From the NCBI GenBank assembly GCA_043392685.1, contig JBHZGM010000018.1: a stretch of DNA of 64,000 nt. The stretch is one strand, 5' to 3'. The position numbers and the translations under genes are program-made. Source of the DNA: Metapseudomonas sp043392685. GTDB lineage: Bacteria; Pseudomonadota; Gammaproteobacteria; Pseudomonadales; Pseudomonadaceae. Within the stretch, counting starts at the first letter, position 1. Every line of letters starts with the position of its first letter. Shown one piece after another: positions 62,142 to 64,000 of the stretch. A model generated the notes under the pieces. It was not told the DNA's origin, ran no database searches, and saw only the letters and a program-made list of their open reading frames with translations.

Positions 62142-63460
62142 AACGACCGGATGTCGATAGCGTTCTAGCACCTCTGAAGACGTTCCAGAGGCGCACAGTG
62201 GAACATGCTTTCTTTCGCATGTTTGATGTTGATGACAGTACTGGCCGCTTCTTGGTTGCTGATGAGGTAGGACTTGGCAAGACGCTGGTCGCCCGAGGTG
62301 TGATTGCTAGGGCGATAGACCGACTCTGGCAAGATGTCGATCGGATTGATGTGATCTATATCTGCAGCAATCAGAGTATTGCCCGCTCCAATCTACCTAA
62401 GCTACGGATCACCGGTAACAACCAGGTTAGTTTTTCCCTTGCATCTCGCTTGACAATGCTTGCCACCGAGCTTGCTCCCCGTGAGGGCCAGCGGGGATTG
62501 GCTGACAGCAAGCTGAACTTCGTCAGTTTTACCCCGGGCACCTCTTTTAACATGGGGCGATCGACCGGCATGCAGAATGAGCGCCGGTTGTTGTTTCACC
62601 TCCTCGATGGCGTAGTTATGCCGAGAGTTGGCCTGATGAACTTTCTCCAGGGGGCGGTCAGGGACCGTGATCGCTGGCGTCAGCAGCTTAATGACTGGCC
62701 AATGCCGCTGGAGAAGGGCATTGCTGCGCGTTTCCGTGAGCGATTCGAGGATAGTGGGGGTCTGCAACACGAAGTCTCTCAAGCCGTGACCGGATACTTC
62801 GCGCGTTACCGGGAGTGCTATCCGACGGATGCCGGTCACTTACGCCGACGTTTGATCGGGGAGCTACGCCAACTGCTGGCTGAGGTTTGCGTCGAAGCCC
62901 TGGAGCCAGATTTGATAGTGGTAGATGAGTTCCAGCGATTCAAAACACTTCTGGACCCCGCGCAAGCCGAATCTGATCCTGCGGCAGAGATCGCACAGGC
63001 ACTTTTCAGCGCCAAATCATCGGCAGGAGACCCAGCGAGGGTGCTGCTGCTCTCCGCCACTCCGTACAAGCTGTTCACCACCGACGCGGAGATCGAGCAG
63101 GAGGACCACTACAAGGATTTCATTGCGACTACTGCGTTTCTGCTGGGGCATGACGAAAAGCGCGTTGGCCGTCTGAAATCCGCGATTACTGAATATGGTC
63201 GCGGGTTACGCCGTGCCGCTGGAGGAGAAATGGATCAGGTTCTGCCAGCCAAGCAGGAACTCGAGCTCTGCTTGCGAGAAGTGATGGCTCGCACTGAACG
63301 AGTGGCCGCTACGGAAGAGCATGACGGCATGCTGATTGAACCCAGCAATACTCTAAATGTGCAGCCTGAGGATGTCCGCCAGTATCTGGCGGCAGATGCA
63401 GTGTTCCGCGCAGTAGGCGAGCGAGACCCAATGGTTTACTGGAAGGCAGCTCCCTACCTA
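62138..63460 (+). pseudogene. Helicase of the DUF6361/PLD operon, interrupted by an IS5-family element
   Basis: About 441 residues of a superfamily 2 (SNF2/DEAD-like) helicase: LVADEVGLGKTLVARGVIAR (Walker A near residue 48) and LIVVDEFQRFKTLL (Walker B-like, about 262), then VLLLSATPYKLFTT (motif III). The native sequence stops making sense after KAAPYL at about 63460, where the IS5-family left end begins, so the C-terminal RecA-like half is separated and would lie beyond the right edge. The system is therefore probably inactive in this strain unless the insertion is very recent. Confidence 0.85.
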
Positions 63461-64000
63461 GGTTCTGTACGAAAAGTCGGTGCAGGTAGAATTGCCGCCA
63501 TGATTGGCTGGAGGCCCACATGGCAAGGCGCTACGAACTCCCGGATGCGGGCTGGGAGTTGATCAAGGATCTGGTTTCCCCGGAACAGAAGCTGGGCCGA
63601 CCTCGAAGTGATGATCGGTTGGTGCTGAACGGCATCTTCTGGATCCTCTGCTCCGGAGCCGCCTGGCGTGATCTGCCGGAGCGTTTCGGCCCGTGGTCGA
63701 CGGTGTATCAACGGTTCCGTGACTGGCGAGACGACGGCACGTTTGACCGAGTACTTGAGCGATTGCACGTCCGGCTGAATCAGGAAGGCCTGATTGACCT
63801 GGAGTCGTGGATGATCGACTCCACTGCGGTGCGCGCAACCCGAGCCTCTTCTGGCGCCGGGAAAAAGGGGGGGCAGAAGAACCGGTAGACCATGCATTGG
63901 GACGTAGTCGAGGCGGCCTGACCACCAAGATTCACCTGATCTGCGATGCCAATGGGATACCTCTTCGCTTCATGCTGTCACCGGGGCAGGCCAGCGACAT
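63461..64000 (+). mobile_element. IS5-family element (IS427-like), left part; continues off the edge
   Basis: Left end at about 63461 (GGTTCTGTACGAAAAGTC), next to a CTA that may be the target. The transposase starts 59 bases inside. The right end and any target duplication are outside the window. It cuts the helicase gene and shows how this island is being eroded. Confidence 0.82.
63520..64000 (+). CDS. IS5-family transposase, two frames joined by a likely -1 frameshift (partial)
   Basis: Frame 1 (63520-63888) has the DUF4096-type N-terminus MARRYELPDAGWELIKDLVS, then LVLNGIFWILCSGAAWRDLP and MIDSTAVRATRASSGAGKKG. Frame 2 continues with EPVDHALGRSRGGLTTKIHL and CDANGIPLRFMLSPGQASD to the window's end. 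The frames meet at an A5G7 run (63862-63873), a slippery site typical of IS427-group elements, where -1 shifting yields the full DDE enzyme. The end is cut by the window edge. Confidence 0.87.

Noticed and set aside
59143..63460. Assignment of the PLD/helicase operon to DISARM
   Set aside because: No DrmA or DrmB (DUF1998) homologue and no methyltransferase; DUF6361 is not a DISARM component. The DUF1998 helicase in the window belongs to Druantia.
1..64000. tRNA or rRNA genes and ICE attachment sites
   Set aside because: No cloverleaf-like tRNA sequence, rRNA segment or convincing att direct repeat was noticed by eye; the ICE ends appear to lie outside the window.

Overview
The window reads as one long stretch of an integrative and conjugative element (ICE) of the Tn4371 family in a high-GC gammaproteobacterium, most likely a Pseudomonas or close relative. 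The evidence is a colinear trb/traG block, a TraR-type LysR gene with an EexN lipoprotein, a DUF3363 VirD2-like relaxase, TraF, ParA, RepA, an AlpA-like protein, ArdA and RadC, in the order known for this family. The integrase is not in the window; only a 3' scrap of a tyrosine recombinase remains at 38.2 kb. The element's own integrase would be expected to the right of the window.

Layout. 1-8.7 kb: mating-pair-formation genes trbF(partial)-trbL-trbK-trbJ-trbE-trbD-trbC-trbB, a ribbon-helix-helix gene and traG, all on the minus strand and mostly overlapping by ATGA. 9.2-17.6 kb: accessory cargo 1, a complete dimethylsulfoniopropionate (DMSP) catabolic cluster (dddT, dddC, dddB, dddD, dddR). 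17.8-20.6 kb: an IS1182-type element and a RES/Xre toxin-antitoxin pair. 20.7-21.9 kb: eexN and traR. 21.9-28.9 kb: accessory cargo 2, a compact cluster with a 5-aminolevulinate-synthase-like enzyme, a GNAT acetyltransferase, a Gfo/Idh/MocA oxidoreductase, an AsnB-type amidotransferase, an MFS exporter and a divergent XRE regulator. Its composition matches what an alaremycin/primocarcin-type pathway would need. 28.9-37.7 kb: DNA-processing and maintenance core (relaxase, putative oriT, traF, RHH protein, parA, iteron-bearing origin, repA, alpA-like gene, ardA, NYN-LOTUS gene, radC, two small unknown genes).

37.8-64 kb is a defence island. It holds a strongly structured non-coding segment, the integrase remnant, a five-gene Druantia type I operon (druA-E), a PD-(D/E)XK/SF1 helicase fusion, an intact IS66 element with an 8-bp target duplication, and a transposase-free cassette bounded by about 40-bp inverted repeats that carries DUF2075, MazG and DUF3883 genes. 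It ends with a three-gene DUF6361/phospholipase-D/helicase operon whose helicase is broken by an IS5-family element running off the right edge.

How it fits together: the ICE core transfers and maintains the element. Cargo 1 imports DMSP and converts it to DMS and acetyl-CoA. Cargo 2 probably makes and exports a small amino-ketone amide. The island protects the host, and the element itself, against phages and competing DNA. Functions are assigned from motifs and gene order read by eye; no database search was run.
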